Shown here: positions 1 through 6,661 of the stretch, one piece after another
Layout: each line of letters opens with the position of its first letter
Numbering within the stretch: the first letter of the stretch is position 1
NCBI GenBank assembly: GCA_023417985.1
Contig: JAEZDV010000315.1
Location: forward strand, 1-7,748
Length of the DNA stretch: 7,748 nt
Source: Actinomycetes bacterium
GTDB lineage: Bacteria; Actinomycetota; Actinomycetes; Mycobacteriales; Mycobacteriaceae
Direction of reading: 5' to 3'
Notes under the pieces: generated by a model
Seen by the model: only the letters and a program-made list of their open reading frames with translations
Told to the model about the DNA's origin: nothing
Databases searched by the model: none
Translations under genes and position numbers: made by a program

Positions 1-77
1 GCCGCGAACTCTGCGCCGCGGCGGTCGAGGATGCCGAGCACGCTCGGGGTGAGGTGCCGAAGCTCGGTCTCGTCCAC
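1..77 (-). CDS. ECF-family RNA polymerase sigma factor, N-terminal fragment (3' end outside window)
   Basis: Only the first 25 codons are present; the gene runs off the left edge. Reading the minus strand from a GTG at 77 gives an acidic opening (VDETEL) followed by LTPSVLGILDRRGAEFA. This resembles the start of region 2 in ECF sigma factors of the SigJ/ECF42 kind, where the motif L-x-P-x-VLG-x-L-x-RR is followed by an F-x-x-AEDAVQ stretch that would lie outside the window. The start follows the stop of the DGPF gene by 7 bp, so the two are very probably one transcript; only a weak GAG precedes it. Known of the family: ECF42 genes are commonly paired with DGPF-protein genes, and the sigma factors carry a C-terminal extension in place of a dedicated anti-sigma factor. 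The identification rests on a short peptide plus this context. The full gene should show sigma region 2, region 4 and a helical C-terminal extension. Confidence 0.72.
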   Translation of the reverse strand, partial: MDETELRHLTPSVLGILDRRGAEFA

Positions 78-84
78 TGCGAGG

Positions 85-492
85 TCACTCGGTGACGGTC
101 GGCGGTGCGGTGAGGAACGGACGCAGTTCGAGCCATTCATGGATGGGTTTTCCTCCGGCCCCGGGCGCCGCGGAAAGCTCGCCTGCCAGTTCGACAGCAC
201 GGTCGTAGCTGTCGACGTCGATCACCATCCACCCGGCGATGAGGTCCTTGGTCTCGGCGAACGGACCGTCGGTGACGGGCGGGCGACCTTCGCCGTCGTA
301 CCGGACGAAGGTGCCTTCCGGGGCGAGCGCCTGTCCGTCCACGAATTCGCCGGTTCCTTCGAGCCGGGCGGCGAAGTCGTTCATGTACCGGATATGCGCG
401 GAGACCTCGTCCGGTGTCCACTGGTCCATCGGCACGTCGTTGACGGACACCGGGGCGCCTCGGTAGTGCTTGAGCAGCAGGTACTTGGCCAT
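85..492 (-). CDS. DGPF/YCII-domain protein
   Basis: A 135-residue protein, normal length for the small YCII-related (DGPF) family. It opens MAKYLLLKHYRG, the usual first beta strand, and carries the diagnostic D75-G76-P77-F78 motif followed by AETKDLIAGW, then a second strand (WMVIDVDSYDRAVELA) and the closing W120-LELRPF segment. This is one ferredoxin-like alpha/beta domain without a signal peptide or membrane helix, so it is expected to be cytoplasmic. The ATG at 492 is preceded by GAGGAG at 499-504 with a 6-nt spacer, a strong ribosome site that rules out the longer open frame extending to 1287. The gene lies 41 bp after the transporter stop and 7 bp before the ECF sigma start. Family knowledge: DGPF proteins are genomically tied to ECF42 sigma factors, but their biochemical role is unsettled, and an enzymatic function should not be assumed. 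Confidence 0.9.
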   Translation of the reverse strand: MAKYLLLKHYRGAPVSVNDVPMDQWTPDEVSAHIRYMNDFAARLEGTGEFVDGQALAPEGTFVRYDGEGRPPVTDGPFAETKDLIAGWMVIDVDSYDRAVELAGELSAAPGAGGKPIHEWLELRPFLTAPPTVTE

Positions 493-533
493 CGTCTTCT
501 CCTCGGTGCTGATGCGACCCATTCTGGTCGCCT

Positions 534-1529
534 TCACTGCAGAGACGGAGCCGATGACGGATTCTCGACATCGCACCGGGACTTTTCTTTCCGGGCGAGG
601 ACCGGTGCCGGCGTCGCGCGGGTGCGCACGGCGCTGGCGGCACACAGAATCACGACGAGTCCTCCGGCGACGACCGGCCAGGTGAGAGGTTCGTGCAAGA
701 GCAACGCGGCCCAGCAGATCGTCATGACGGGCTGGGTGAGCTGAATCTGGCTGACCCGGGCCATCGGCCCGATCGCCAGACCTCGATACCACGCGAAGAA
801 CCCCAGGAACATGCTCACCGCTCCCAGATACGCGAAGGCCGCCCACTCGGGCAGCGTGCCGGTGGGCATCCGGTCCGTCATGGACTGCGCGGTGAGCACG
901 ATCGTGACGGGCATGCTCAGCACCAGCGCCCAGGAGATGGTTTGCCACGCGCCGAGTTCCCGAGCGAGCAATCCGCCCTCGGCATAGCCGATCGCGGCCG
1001 CGAGCACCGCGCCGAACAGCAGCGCGTCGGCCCACTCGAGGCCCGCGAACCCACCGCTCTGCAGGCTCGCGAACCCGAGTGCGGCTATCGCACCGGCGGC
1101 TGCGGTGCCCCAGAACTTTGCGGGCGGGCGCTCGCGTCCACGCACGACCGCTGCGACGGCGGTGGCTGCGGGGAGCATCGCGACCACGACTGCTCCGTGG
1201 CCGGCGGGAACGGCCGTCAGGGCATACGAGGTCAGGAACGGGAAACCGATCACCACACCGCCCGCGACGGCGGCCAACCGGGCCCACTGGGTGCCGCGAG
1301 GCCGTTTCTGCCGGGTGAGCGCCAAGGCGACCGCGGCCAGCACTCCGGCCACGACCGCGCGACCGGCGCCGACGAACAACGGTGGCATCGCATCGTTTTC
1401 GACGACGACGCGGGTGAGCGGGAGCGTGAAGGAAAAGGCCACGACCCCGAGTAGTCCCCAGAACAGGCCGTTACCTGCTGCCGGTAGCACCTGCCGGTCT
1501 GCAACGATAGCGTTACTCTTCGGATTCAT
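534..1529 (-). CDS. EamA/DMT-family transporter (ten-helix permease)
   Basis: A 331-residue integral membrane protein with two tandem EamA repeats, the usual length and layout of drug/metabolite transporters. Hydrophobic segments lie at about residues 21-38, 50-72, 84-104, 110-128, 141-158, 167-184, 196-214, 228-246, 263-279 and 284-301. Family hallmarks are the P120-containing helix ending the first repeat's half (VAMLPAATA, then RGRERP) and the QLTQP...LLLHEPLTW segment around 263-284 of the second repeat. Residues 302-331 are a charged tail. The family moves small metabolites such as amino acids or amines, often by export, at the cytoplasmic membrane; substrate is not readable here. The ATG at 1529 has no Shine-Dalgarno but lies 6 nt after a TACTAT box, fitting a leaderless start. 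An in-frame GTG at 1490 (residue 14) is a possible alternative and would also lack a ribosome site. Its divergence from a MocR regulator strongly suggests regulation by that protein. Confidence 0.93.
   Translation of the reverse strand: MNPKSNAIVADRQVLPAAGNGLFWGLLGVVAFSFTLPLTRVVVENDAMPPLFVGAGRAVVAGVLAAVALALTRQKRPRGTQWARLAAVAGGVVIGFPFLTSYALTAVPAGHGAVVVAMLPAATAVAAVVRGRERPPAKFWGTAAAGAIAALGFASLQSGGFAGLEWADALLFGAVLAAAIGYAEGGLLARELGAWQTISWALVLSMPVTIVLTAQSMTDRMPTGTLPEWAAFAYLGAVSMFLGFFAWYRGLAIGPMARVSQIQLTQPVMTICWAALLLHEPLTWPVVAGGLVVILCAASAVRTRATPAPVLARKEKSRCDVENPSSAPSLQ
544..570 (-). promoter_or_regulatory. Candidate ECF42-type promoter for the DGPF-sigma operon
   Basis: On the minus strand TGTCGA (570-565) is followed, after exactly 17 nt, by CGTC (547-544). 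As I recall it, the published signature of ECF42-dependent promoters is TGTCGA at -35 and CG(A/T)C at -10, and a CGTC-like -10 is common for ECF promoters in general. A transcript would begin near 535-538, giving a leader of about 45 nt before the DGPF ATG. The whole element lies in the last codons of the EamA gene, encoding its hydrophilic tail after the final membrane helix, where protein sequence is little constrained. Seen: the two boxes, spacing and position. Inferred: that the sigma factor encoded downstream recognises it. Confidence 0.5.
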
Positions 1530-1538
1530 GAATGATAG
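1503..1538. promoter_or_regulatory. Candidate MocR operator: direct AAYGATAG repeats across the divergent starts
   Basis: AACGATAG (1503-1510) and AATGATAG (1531-1538) are direct repeats 28 bp apart on the plus strand. MocR/GabR-family regulators are known to bind paired direct repeats in the region shared with a divergent target gene. The right repeat overlaps the -10 of the transporter (1535-1540), and the left abuts the candidate -10 of the regulator, so occupancy could control both. Between them ATTCATGAAT (1524-1533) is a perfect 10-bp palindrome carrying both start codons. An imperfect inverted repeat with a TACT core (1511-1519 against 1535-1543) also exists and is an alternative reading. 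Confidence 0.35.
1514..1528 (+). promoter_or_regulatory. Candidate -10 for the MocR regulator, probably leaderless
   Basis: TACTCT at 1514-1519 fits TAnnnT and lies 8 bases before the A of the ATG at 1528, compatible with a leaderless transcript. There is no Shine-Dalgarno sequence upstream of this ATG and no alternative start close by in frame. The -35 region (about 1491-1496, CTGCCG) is poor. TAGCGT at 1508-1513 is an alternative -10. Weaker than the opposing box. Confidence 0.3.
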
Positions 1539-2934
1539 TAGCAGTGCACGGATCGTCGCCGACCTGGAGCGCTGGGTCGCCTCGGCAGCCCCCGGCGCAC
1601 AGCTTCCGTCGACGCGGACGCTGGTCGATCGGTACGGGGTGAGCCCGGTGACCGTGCAGAAGGCACTCCGCACGCTGCAGTCCCGGGGCGCGGTGGAAAG
1701 CCGGCCCGGGGTCGGCACCTTCGTGCGCGGCACCCGGCTCGCGCACCCGACCGATTTCGGCTGGCAGACAGCGGCCCTGGGCACCCCACAGCACCGCCTC
1801 CCCCGCTTCTCCTCCGCCTTGCGGACCGTGCCGAACGACGTGGTGGCGCTGCACTCGGGCTACCCGGACCGCGAACTGCTGCCGGAGCGCCTGGTTCGCA
1901 GTGCGTTCGCCCGCGCCGCCCGCAGCGACGCCGTCGTCGCGCGCCCACCCGCCGCCGGAATTCCGGAGTTGCAGGCATGGTTCGCGGGCGAACTCGGCGC
2001 GACGGCACCGCTCGGGGTCGCCACCCCGTCCGCGAGCGACGTCATCGTCACCCCCGGCAGTCAAGGTGGTCTCGAGGCCGCGTTCCACGCCCTGGTCGGC
2101 ACCGGACACTGCCTGCTCGTGGAATCCCCCACCTACTGGGGTGCGATGCTCGCGGCGGCCCGCGCCGGGGTGCGCCTCGTCCCCGTCGCCGGCGGCCCCA
2201 CCGGCCCGGACCCCGACGAACTGGCCCGCGCGTTCGAACGCACCGGCGCCCGCGCGTTCTACGCCCAGCCCAATTTCGCGAATCCGCACGGAGCCCAGTG
2301 GTCACCGGCCCTGACCGAGCGCGTACTCGCGCTGGTCCGGGACGCGGGCGGGTTCCTCATCGAAGACGACTGGGCACACGACTTCGGGATCACCACCGAT
2401 GCGCAACCGGTCGCCGCACTCGACGACAGCGGACACGTCGTCTACCTCCGCTCGCTGACCAAGAGTGTGTCACCGTCGGTGCGGGTCGCCGCGGTGGTGG
2501 CACGCGGACCGGCCCGCGACCGCATCCTGGCCGAGGTGCAGGCCCAGTCGATGTACGTCAGCGGCATGCTCCAGGCAGTGGCGTGGGACGTCGTCTCCCA
2601 ACCCGCCTGGCGGACCCATCTCCGCGGGCTCCGGCAGCAACTCCGCAGCCGCAGGGATCTGCTCGCCGCCGCGGTCCGCGAGCACGCACCGTCCGCCGAC
2701 ATCCAGGCGACACCCCCCGGCGGACTGCATCTGTGGGCACGGCTTCCCGACGGCACCGACCTGCCTCGACTCGCCCGCGAATGCGAGGATCGAGGTGTCA
2801 TCGTGGCTCCGGGTGACGAGTGGTTCCCCGCCGAACCCACGGCTCCGTACCTGCGCCTCAACTATTCCGGCGCGAACCCGGGCGCGTTTCCCGACGCCGC
2901 CCGCGTCCTCGGCGACGTGCTGGAAGGCCGGTGA
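1528..2934 (+). CDS. MocR/GabR-type transcriptional regulator (GntR winged helix fused to class I aminotransferase-like PLP domain)
   Basis: A 468-residue fusion protein of standard MocR length. Residues about 6-68 form a GntR winged helix-turn-helix (QLPSTRTLVDRYGVSPVTVQKAL, then the wing SRPGVGTFVRG). A linker leads to a fold-type-I aminotransferase domain from about residue 100. PLP-site residues are visible: Y203 in SPTYWG, N252 in the NPHG turn, D280 in EDDW for the pyridine nitrogen, K312 in SLTKSVSPSVR as the Schiff-base lysine, and R443 in YLRLNYS as carboxylate-binding arginine. W282 stands where the commonest form (EDDY) has tyrosine; aromatic variation occurs in the family. Such proteins bind DNA as dimers and sense PLP or a PLP-ligand adduct. 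It is divergent from the EamA gene, its probable target. The open frame continues upstream to 1105, but residues before the ATG at 1528 are antisense to the transporter and precede the normal HTH, so that extension is not used. Confidence 0.94.
   Translation: MNDSSSARIVADLERWVASAAPGAQLPSTRTLVDRYGVSPVTVQKALRTLQSRGAVESRPGVGTFVRGTRLAHPTDFGWQTAALGTPQHRLPRFSSALRTVPNDVVALHSGYPDRELLPERLVRSAFARAARSDAVVARPPAAGIPELQAWFAGELGATAPLGVATPSASDVIVTPGSQGGLEAAFHALVGTGHCLLVESPTYWGAMLAAARAGVRLVPVAGGPTGPDPDELARAFERTGARAFYAQPNFANPHGAQWSPALTERVLALVRDAGGFLIEDDWAHDFGITTDAQPVAALDDSGHVVYLRSLTKSVSPSVRVAAVVARGPARDRILAEVQAQSMYVSGMLQAVAWDVVSQPAWRTHLRGLRQQLRSRRDLLAAAVREHAPSADIQATPPGGLHLWARLPDGTDLPRLARECEDRGVIVAPGDEWFPAEPTAPYLRLNYSGANPGAFPDAARVLGDVLEGR
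1529..1543 (-). promoter_or_regulatory. Candidate extended -10 promoter for the EamA gene, probably leaderless
   Basis: On the minus strand TGC-TACTAT (1543-1535) is an extended -10 (TGn plus TAnnAT). Five bases separate it from the A of the ATG at 1529, so transcription would begin at or very near the start codon. No good -35 hexamer is visible, which is tolerable with an extended -10. The box lies inside the first codons of the divergent regulator gene. Confidence 0.5.
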
Positions 2935-2941
2935 ACACCCG

Positions 2942-4093
2942 TCAGAGCCCGAGGTGGGTGACCGCGTTGCCGACGAGTCCGGCGTGGTGCCGGCTGTAGA
3001 GCGCGACCATCCGCTCGTCGGCGTGGCCGGTCTGCGTCATGATCGTCTGGGTGGTGGCACCGTTGCGGACCGCCTGGGTGACGAACCCGGCGCGCAGACT
3101 GTGCCCGCCGAGGGTCGCGACCAGATCGGGGCTGAACCCCGCGCGACGCGCACGGCGCTGGATCATCGAGTGCACCGACTGCCCCGACAGCGCTCCCGCC
3201 CCGAGCGACCCGGAGCGGTGCACCGGCCGGAACAACGGACGATCCCCGTCCGACCCACCGGCGGAAAGACCGCGGCAACAATGGTTCTCGAAGCCGTGCG
3301 CGTCGTCCCCGAGGATCGCGGCGAGCGCGTCGCGTCCCCCGTCGTCCCACGCGTCGAGGACCTCACGCCACCGGCGGTACGCGCACACCGGACAGGTGTG
3401 CGGGTCGGAGCCGTACGGCAGGGTCACCGTGCGACCGCGCGCCTGACGGTCGGTCTTGGACCGCCGCACCGTCACGTACAGCCCGTCGGCGCGGTGCGGC
3501 ACCACATCGGAGACGACGAGCCCGGACAGTTCGCTGCGGCGCAGCGCTCCGGCCAGCCCGATGAGCAGCAGCGCCGCGTCGCGGCGCTCGGCCGCGCGGT
3601 CCGGCCACTCGCCGTCGCGCGCGGTGGCCCGCATGTCGGCGAGGATCGTGCGGATGTCGTCGGTCAGCAGCGGTGTCCGGCGTGCCGGTGGCGTGGCCCG
3701 ATCACGGCGGATGCCGCGCAACAACTCCCGCACCGACTCGTGCTGTCCCGGTCGGGGATGCCCGGCCAGTGCATGCAATTTGTTGATCGTCGACACCCAG
3801 CGCGACAACGTCGACGGAGCGTAGGCCCAGCGGCCGTCGGGCCGGAGTTCTGCGGCCTTCTCGGTGAGGAACCATCCGAGTTGCTCCGCCGTGGCGGGCA
3901 GCGGCGTGTGCCCGGTGGATTCGCACCAGCGGGTGAAGATGTTCCAGTCGCTCAGGTGCGCCGCGCGGGTATTACCGGAGGCCGCCTTGTCCCGGAGCCG
4001 GCGCATCGCGTCGGCGACGGTGTCCGGCACCTGTGGCGGTGCCGGATCGGTGGCGGCGACCACCGGTGGGGTGTACGGGTCGACGCCTGTCAC
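2942..4093 (-). CDS. Tyrosine-type site-specific recombinase/integrase
   Basis: A 383-residue recombinase with an apparently complete active site. After a proline-rich lead (1-25), residues about 35-130 form the SAM-like core-binding domain (NTRAAHLSDWNIFTRWC onward). The catalytic domain holds R185 in ALRRSELSGL, K213 in RRSKTDRQ, H331 and R334 in GGHSLRAGF, H357 in TGHADERM and the nucleophile Y366 in ALYSRH. Between lysine and HxxR there is a long segment (about 245-305) with H271-C272-C273. The protein would cut and rejoin DNA through a 3'-phosphotyrosine. It is too divergent at both ends to be called XerC or XerD. The GTG at 4093 overlaps the pepN stop as GTGA and has only a weak GGAAA 11 nt upstream, so translation by termination-reinitiation is likely. 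ATG at 4006 (residue 30) is an alternative start. Base composition looks like its neighbours, and no attachment site, excisionase or transposition partner is seen. It ends 7 bp from the convergent regulator. Confidence 0.93.
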   Translation of the reverse strand: MTGVDPYTPPVVAATDPAPPQVPDTVADAMRRLRDKAASGNTRAAHLSDWNIFTRWCESTGHTPLPATAEQLGWFLTEKAAELRPDGRWAYAPSTLSRWVSTINKLHALAGHPRPGQHESVRELLRGIRRDRATPPARRTPLLTDDIRTILADMRATARDGEWPDRAAERRDAALLLIGLAGALRRSELSGLVVSDVVPHRADGLYVTVRRSKTDRQARGRTVTLPYGSDPHTCPVCAYRRWREVLDAWDDGGRDALAAILGDDAHGFENHCCRGLSAGGSDGDRPLFRPVHRSGSLGAGALSGQSVHSMIQRRARRAGFSPDLVATLGGHSLRAGFVTQAVRNGATTQTIMTQTGHADERMVALYSRHHAGLVGNAVTHLGL

Positions 4094-6573
4094 GGCGTGT
4101 TGAGTTTCCGGACGCGCAGGTCCCGGGCCAGGTGGTCACGTTGTTCGACGACCAGGCGTCGCAGCGCGGCCGGCGCATCGGCATTGGCCGCGAGCCACAC
4201 GTCGACCGGTTCGAGGGTGTCGGCGGGCGGGAACAACCCGACCACGATGCGCCGGGCGATCTCGATGCTCCGGTCGGTCCAGGTGTCACGGAGCACCGCG
4301 AAGTAGTCGGCGTCGTAGGGGGCCGTCAGGTCGCGGCGCGCACCGGCGCGGAAACCCCCGATGACGGCGTCGAGATGATCGTTGGTCAACGTCCGATCCG
4401 CGAGAATCGACGCCCAGGCGTGGGCTTTGACTTCGGCGCGGGGCCGCGCGGCGAGGGCCTGGAGGTATGCGGTGCGGCCGGTGGCGGTGTCGTCGAGACG
4501 CAGTTCCTCGGCGATATCGGTTTCGTCCGCGTATCCGGTGGCGCTCAGAGCCGTCCACATGGCCCACCGCAGATCCGGGTCCAGCGCCAACCCGGTGGGT
4601 GCTGCGCCGCTGCCGTCGAGGATCCCGCGGATCTCGGCGGCACGACCATCGGACGTGGTGGCTGCCGCGGCAACCGCCCGCGCGAAGGACAGTTGCGCAC
4701 CGCTGCCCGGTGCCGCCGCGAACAGGGCCGCCCACACGGCGTCGAGCCACGCGGTACGCGCGGTCGGCCGCTCGGTGGCCGGCAGATAGTGTTCGATCGC
4801 GGCGGGTGCGTTCGCGAGCACCGACGCGAGCAGCGACAGGTTCGTCTCACTCGGTGAAAAACGCTGAGCCATGGACAGATAACGCGTGACGGCGAGTTCG
4901 CCGTCACGGGTGGCATTCCACAGGGCCGACCACACCAGGCCGCGCGCCAGCGGCTCCCGGAGCCGGTCGAGGGAGGCGTCGACGGTGTCGAGCGAGCGCT
5001 CGTCGAGCCGGATCTTGGCGTAGGTGAGGTCGTCGTCGTTGAGCAGGATCAGCGGGGCATCGGGCAGGTCGACGGGTGTGCGGCTCTCGGTGACGTCGAG
5101 TTCGCGGCGATCGGTACGGACGAGGTCGCCGGCGTCGTCGAAGGTGTAGATGCCGACGGCGAGGCGGTGCGGGCGCACCTGGGACTGCACGATCTCGCCG
5201 CCGGGGGCGAGGCTCAAGGTGGTGACACCGGTGGTCTGCAGCCACTGCCGCGCCCACTCCCCCAGGTCACGTCCCGATGCCGCGGACAGTTCGGTGAGCA
5301 GGTCGTCGAGGGCGGTGTTGCCGTAGGCGTGCGCCCGGAAATAGCGGCGGATCCCGGTGAAGAACGCGTCGCGGCCGACATACGCGACGAGTTGTTTCAG
5401 GACGCTGGCGCCCTTCGCGTAGGTGATGCCGTCGAAGTTGAGTTTGGCGGCTTCGAGATCGACGATGTCCGCGACGATCGGGTGGGTGGTGGGCAGCTGA
5501 TCCTGCAGGTACGCCCACGCCTTGCGGCGGTTCGCGAACGCCACCCAGGCGTCCCGGAACTCGGTGGCCTCGGCGCTGACCAGCGAACCCATGTAGTCGG
5601 CGAAGGATTCCTTGAGCCACAGGTCGTCCCACCATTTCATGGTGACGAGGTCGCCGAACCACATGTGCGCCATCTCGTGGAGAATGGTGTTGGCCCGGCT
5701 CTGCCGCTGCGCATCGGTGGCGGCGCCGCGGAAGACGTACGCCTCGGTGAAGGTCACGCAGCCCGGGTTCTCCATCGCGCCGAGGTTGTACTCGGGAACG
5801 AACACCTGGTCGTACTTGGTGAACGGGTAGGGAAAGTCGAAATGCTCGGCGTAGTAGTCCATTCCCTGCGCGGTGATCTCGAGGATCTCGTCGGCGTCGA
5901 GATACTCGGCGAGGGACACGCGGCACAGCACCCCGAGCGGGACGGTGAGTCCTCCCCTGCTCCACGTCGAGTCGACGCGGTGGTAGGGACCTGCGACGAT
6001 CGCGGTGATGTACGTCGAGATCGGCAGTGTCGGTGCAAAGGTGACGGTCTGCGCGCCGCCGGTGGACGTGCGAGTTTCGACGGCCTGGTTGGACAGCACC
6101 TGCCAGTGCTCGGGCGCGGTGACCGCGAAGGTGAACGGCGCCTTGAGGTCCGGCTGCTCGAAGCAGGCGAACACTCTGCGGGCGTCGGCCGGTTCGTACT
6201 GCGTGTAGAGGTAGGTCTCCCCGTCGACGGGGTCGACGAAGCGGTGAAGTCCCTCCCCCGACCGGCTGTAACGGCCGGTGGCCGCGATGGTCACCACGTT
6301 GATTTCGCGGAGGCCGCCGACGGTGATGCGCGCTCCGTCGTACTGCACGGGAACGGATTCGCCGTTGACGACGACGGATTCCACCGAGTCACCGAGGAAG
6401 TCGATCCAGGTCTCGGCGGTGGACGCTGTGAACTCGATCGTCGTCACCGTCGGGAAGCCGGTGTGTTGCGCATCGACCGCGGCGCGCAGGTCGAGTTCCA
6501 CCGCGTACGAATGCACATCGACGGCGGCGGCGCGGGCCGCGGTTTCGGATCGGGTCAGGTTCGCAGAACTCAC
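4090..6573 (-). CDS. pepN: Aminopeptidase N, M1 family zinc metallopeptidase
   Basis: An 827-residue cytosolic-type M1 aminopeptidase that removes N-terminal amino acids from peptides, taking part in general peptide turnover. No signal peptide is present. Residues about 15-200 are the beta-rich N-terminal domain (EGLHRFVDPVDGETYLYTQYEPADARRVFACFEQPDLK). The catalytic domain has the exopeptidase motif G265-AMEN with E268 for the free amino terminus, the zinc motif H299-E300-x-x-H303 with E322 18 residues further on as third ligand, and Y385 in TYAKGASVL as the transition-state tyrosine. The remainder (about 450-827) is the long helical C-terminal domain. All key residues are intact. The GTG at 6573 gives MSSANLTRSETAARAA, which matches the NLTR-containing start that I recall for mycobacterial PepN, and AGGA lies 8 nt upstream; the frame open to 6723 would intrude on the ABC gene. 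Downstream it overlaps the recombinase by 4 bp. Confidence 0.97.
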   Translation of the reverse strand: MSSANLTRSETAARAAAVDVHSYAVELDLRAAVDAQHTGFPTVTTIEFTASTAETWIDFLGDSVESVVVNGESVPVQYDGARITVGGLREINVVTIAATGRYSRSGEGLHRFVDPVDGETYLYTQYEPADARRVFACFEQPDLKAPFTFAVTAPEHWQVLSNQAVETRTSTGGAQTVTFAPTLPISTYITAIVAGPYHRVDSTWSRGGLTVPLGVLCRVSLAEYLDADEILEITAQGMDYYAEHFDFPYPFTKYDQVFVPEYNLGAMENPGCVTFTEAYVFRGAATDAQRQSRANTILHEMAHMWFGDLVTMKWWDDLWLKESFADYMGSLVSAEATEFRDAWVAFANRRKAWAYLQDQLPTTHPIVADIVDLEAAKLNFDGITYAKGASVLKQLVAYVGRDAFFTGIRRYFRAHAYGNTALDDLLTELSAASGRDLGEWARQWLQTTGVTTLSLAPGGEIVQSQVRPHRLAVGIYTFDDAGDLVRTDRRELDVTESRTPVDLPDAPLILLNDDDLTYAKIRLDERSLDTVDASLDRLREPLARGLVWSALWNATRDGELAVTRYLSMAQRFSPSETNLSLLASVLANAPAAIEHYLPATERPTARTAWLDAVWAALFAAAPGSGAQLSFARAVAAAATTSDGRAAEIRGILDGSGAAPTGLALDPDLRWAMWTALSATGYADETDIAEELRLDDTATGRTAYLQALAARPRAEVKAHAWASILADRTLTNDHLDAVIGGFRAGARRDLTAPYDADYFAVLRDTWTDRSIEIARRIVVGLFPPADTLEPVDVWLAANADAPAALRRLVVEQRDHLARDLRVRKLNTP

Positions 6574-6581
6574 GGGTCCGA

Positions 6582-6585
6582 TCCT
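6582..6585 (-). promoter_or_regulatory. Ribosome binding site that fixes the pepN GTG start
   Basis: AGGA on the minus strand ends 8 nt before the GTG at 6573. It supports this start over longer in-frame possibilities reaching into the ABC transporter gene. Confidence 0.6.
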
Positions 6586-6592
6586 GCCACCG

Positions 6593-6620
6593 CGACGCGA
6601 AATTCGTGGCGTCGGGCCAC
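6593..6620. other. Short inverted repeats in the 88-bp ABC-pepN gap
   Basis: The gap 6574-6661 holds GTGGC/GCCAC arms with a 5-nt loop (6606-6620) and overlapping CGACGC/GCGTCG arms with a 10-nt loop (6593-6614); another GCCAC at 6586-6590 could pair with the same GTGGC. The stems are only 5-6 bp and no T-run follows on the minus strand, so this is not a convincing intrinsic terminator. It could be a weak attenuator or chance in GC-rich DNA. No clear promoter for pepN is visible in the gap. Confidence 0.2.
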
Positions 6621-6661
6621 AGCAGCACCCGCCCACCGGACGGGACGGCAGTGCGTCGTCG

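Noticed and set aside
31..744. A 237-codon plus-strand frame over the DGPF gene and transporter end.
   Set aside because: Shadow of two real minus-strand genes, with no domain or ribosome site of its own.
1105..1527. N-terminal extension of the MocR regulator up to 1105.
   Set aside because: The extension is antisense to the transporter, precedes the usual GntR domain start and has no sensible domain content.
1530..1784. N-terminal extension of the EamA transporter up to 1784.
   Set aside because: The extra 85 residues are antisense to the regulator's HTH domain and are not part of a normal EamA protein.
2935..2941. Terminator or attachment site between the regulator and the recombinase.
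   Set aside because: Only 7 bp separate the stops; no stable hairpin, tRNA end or direct repeat was seen near either end of the recombinase gene.
2465..4306. A 613-codon open frame on the plus strand, across the regulator end, recombinase and pepN end.
   Set aside because: It is antisense to well-identified genes, its translation is arginine/proline/alanine-rich without recognisable domains, and GC-rich DNA gives such long shadow frames.
6593..6620. Intrinsic terminator between the ABC gene and pepN.
   Set aside because: Stems are only 5-6 bp and no T-run follows, so I list it only as a weak inverted repeat.
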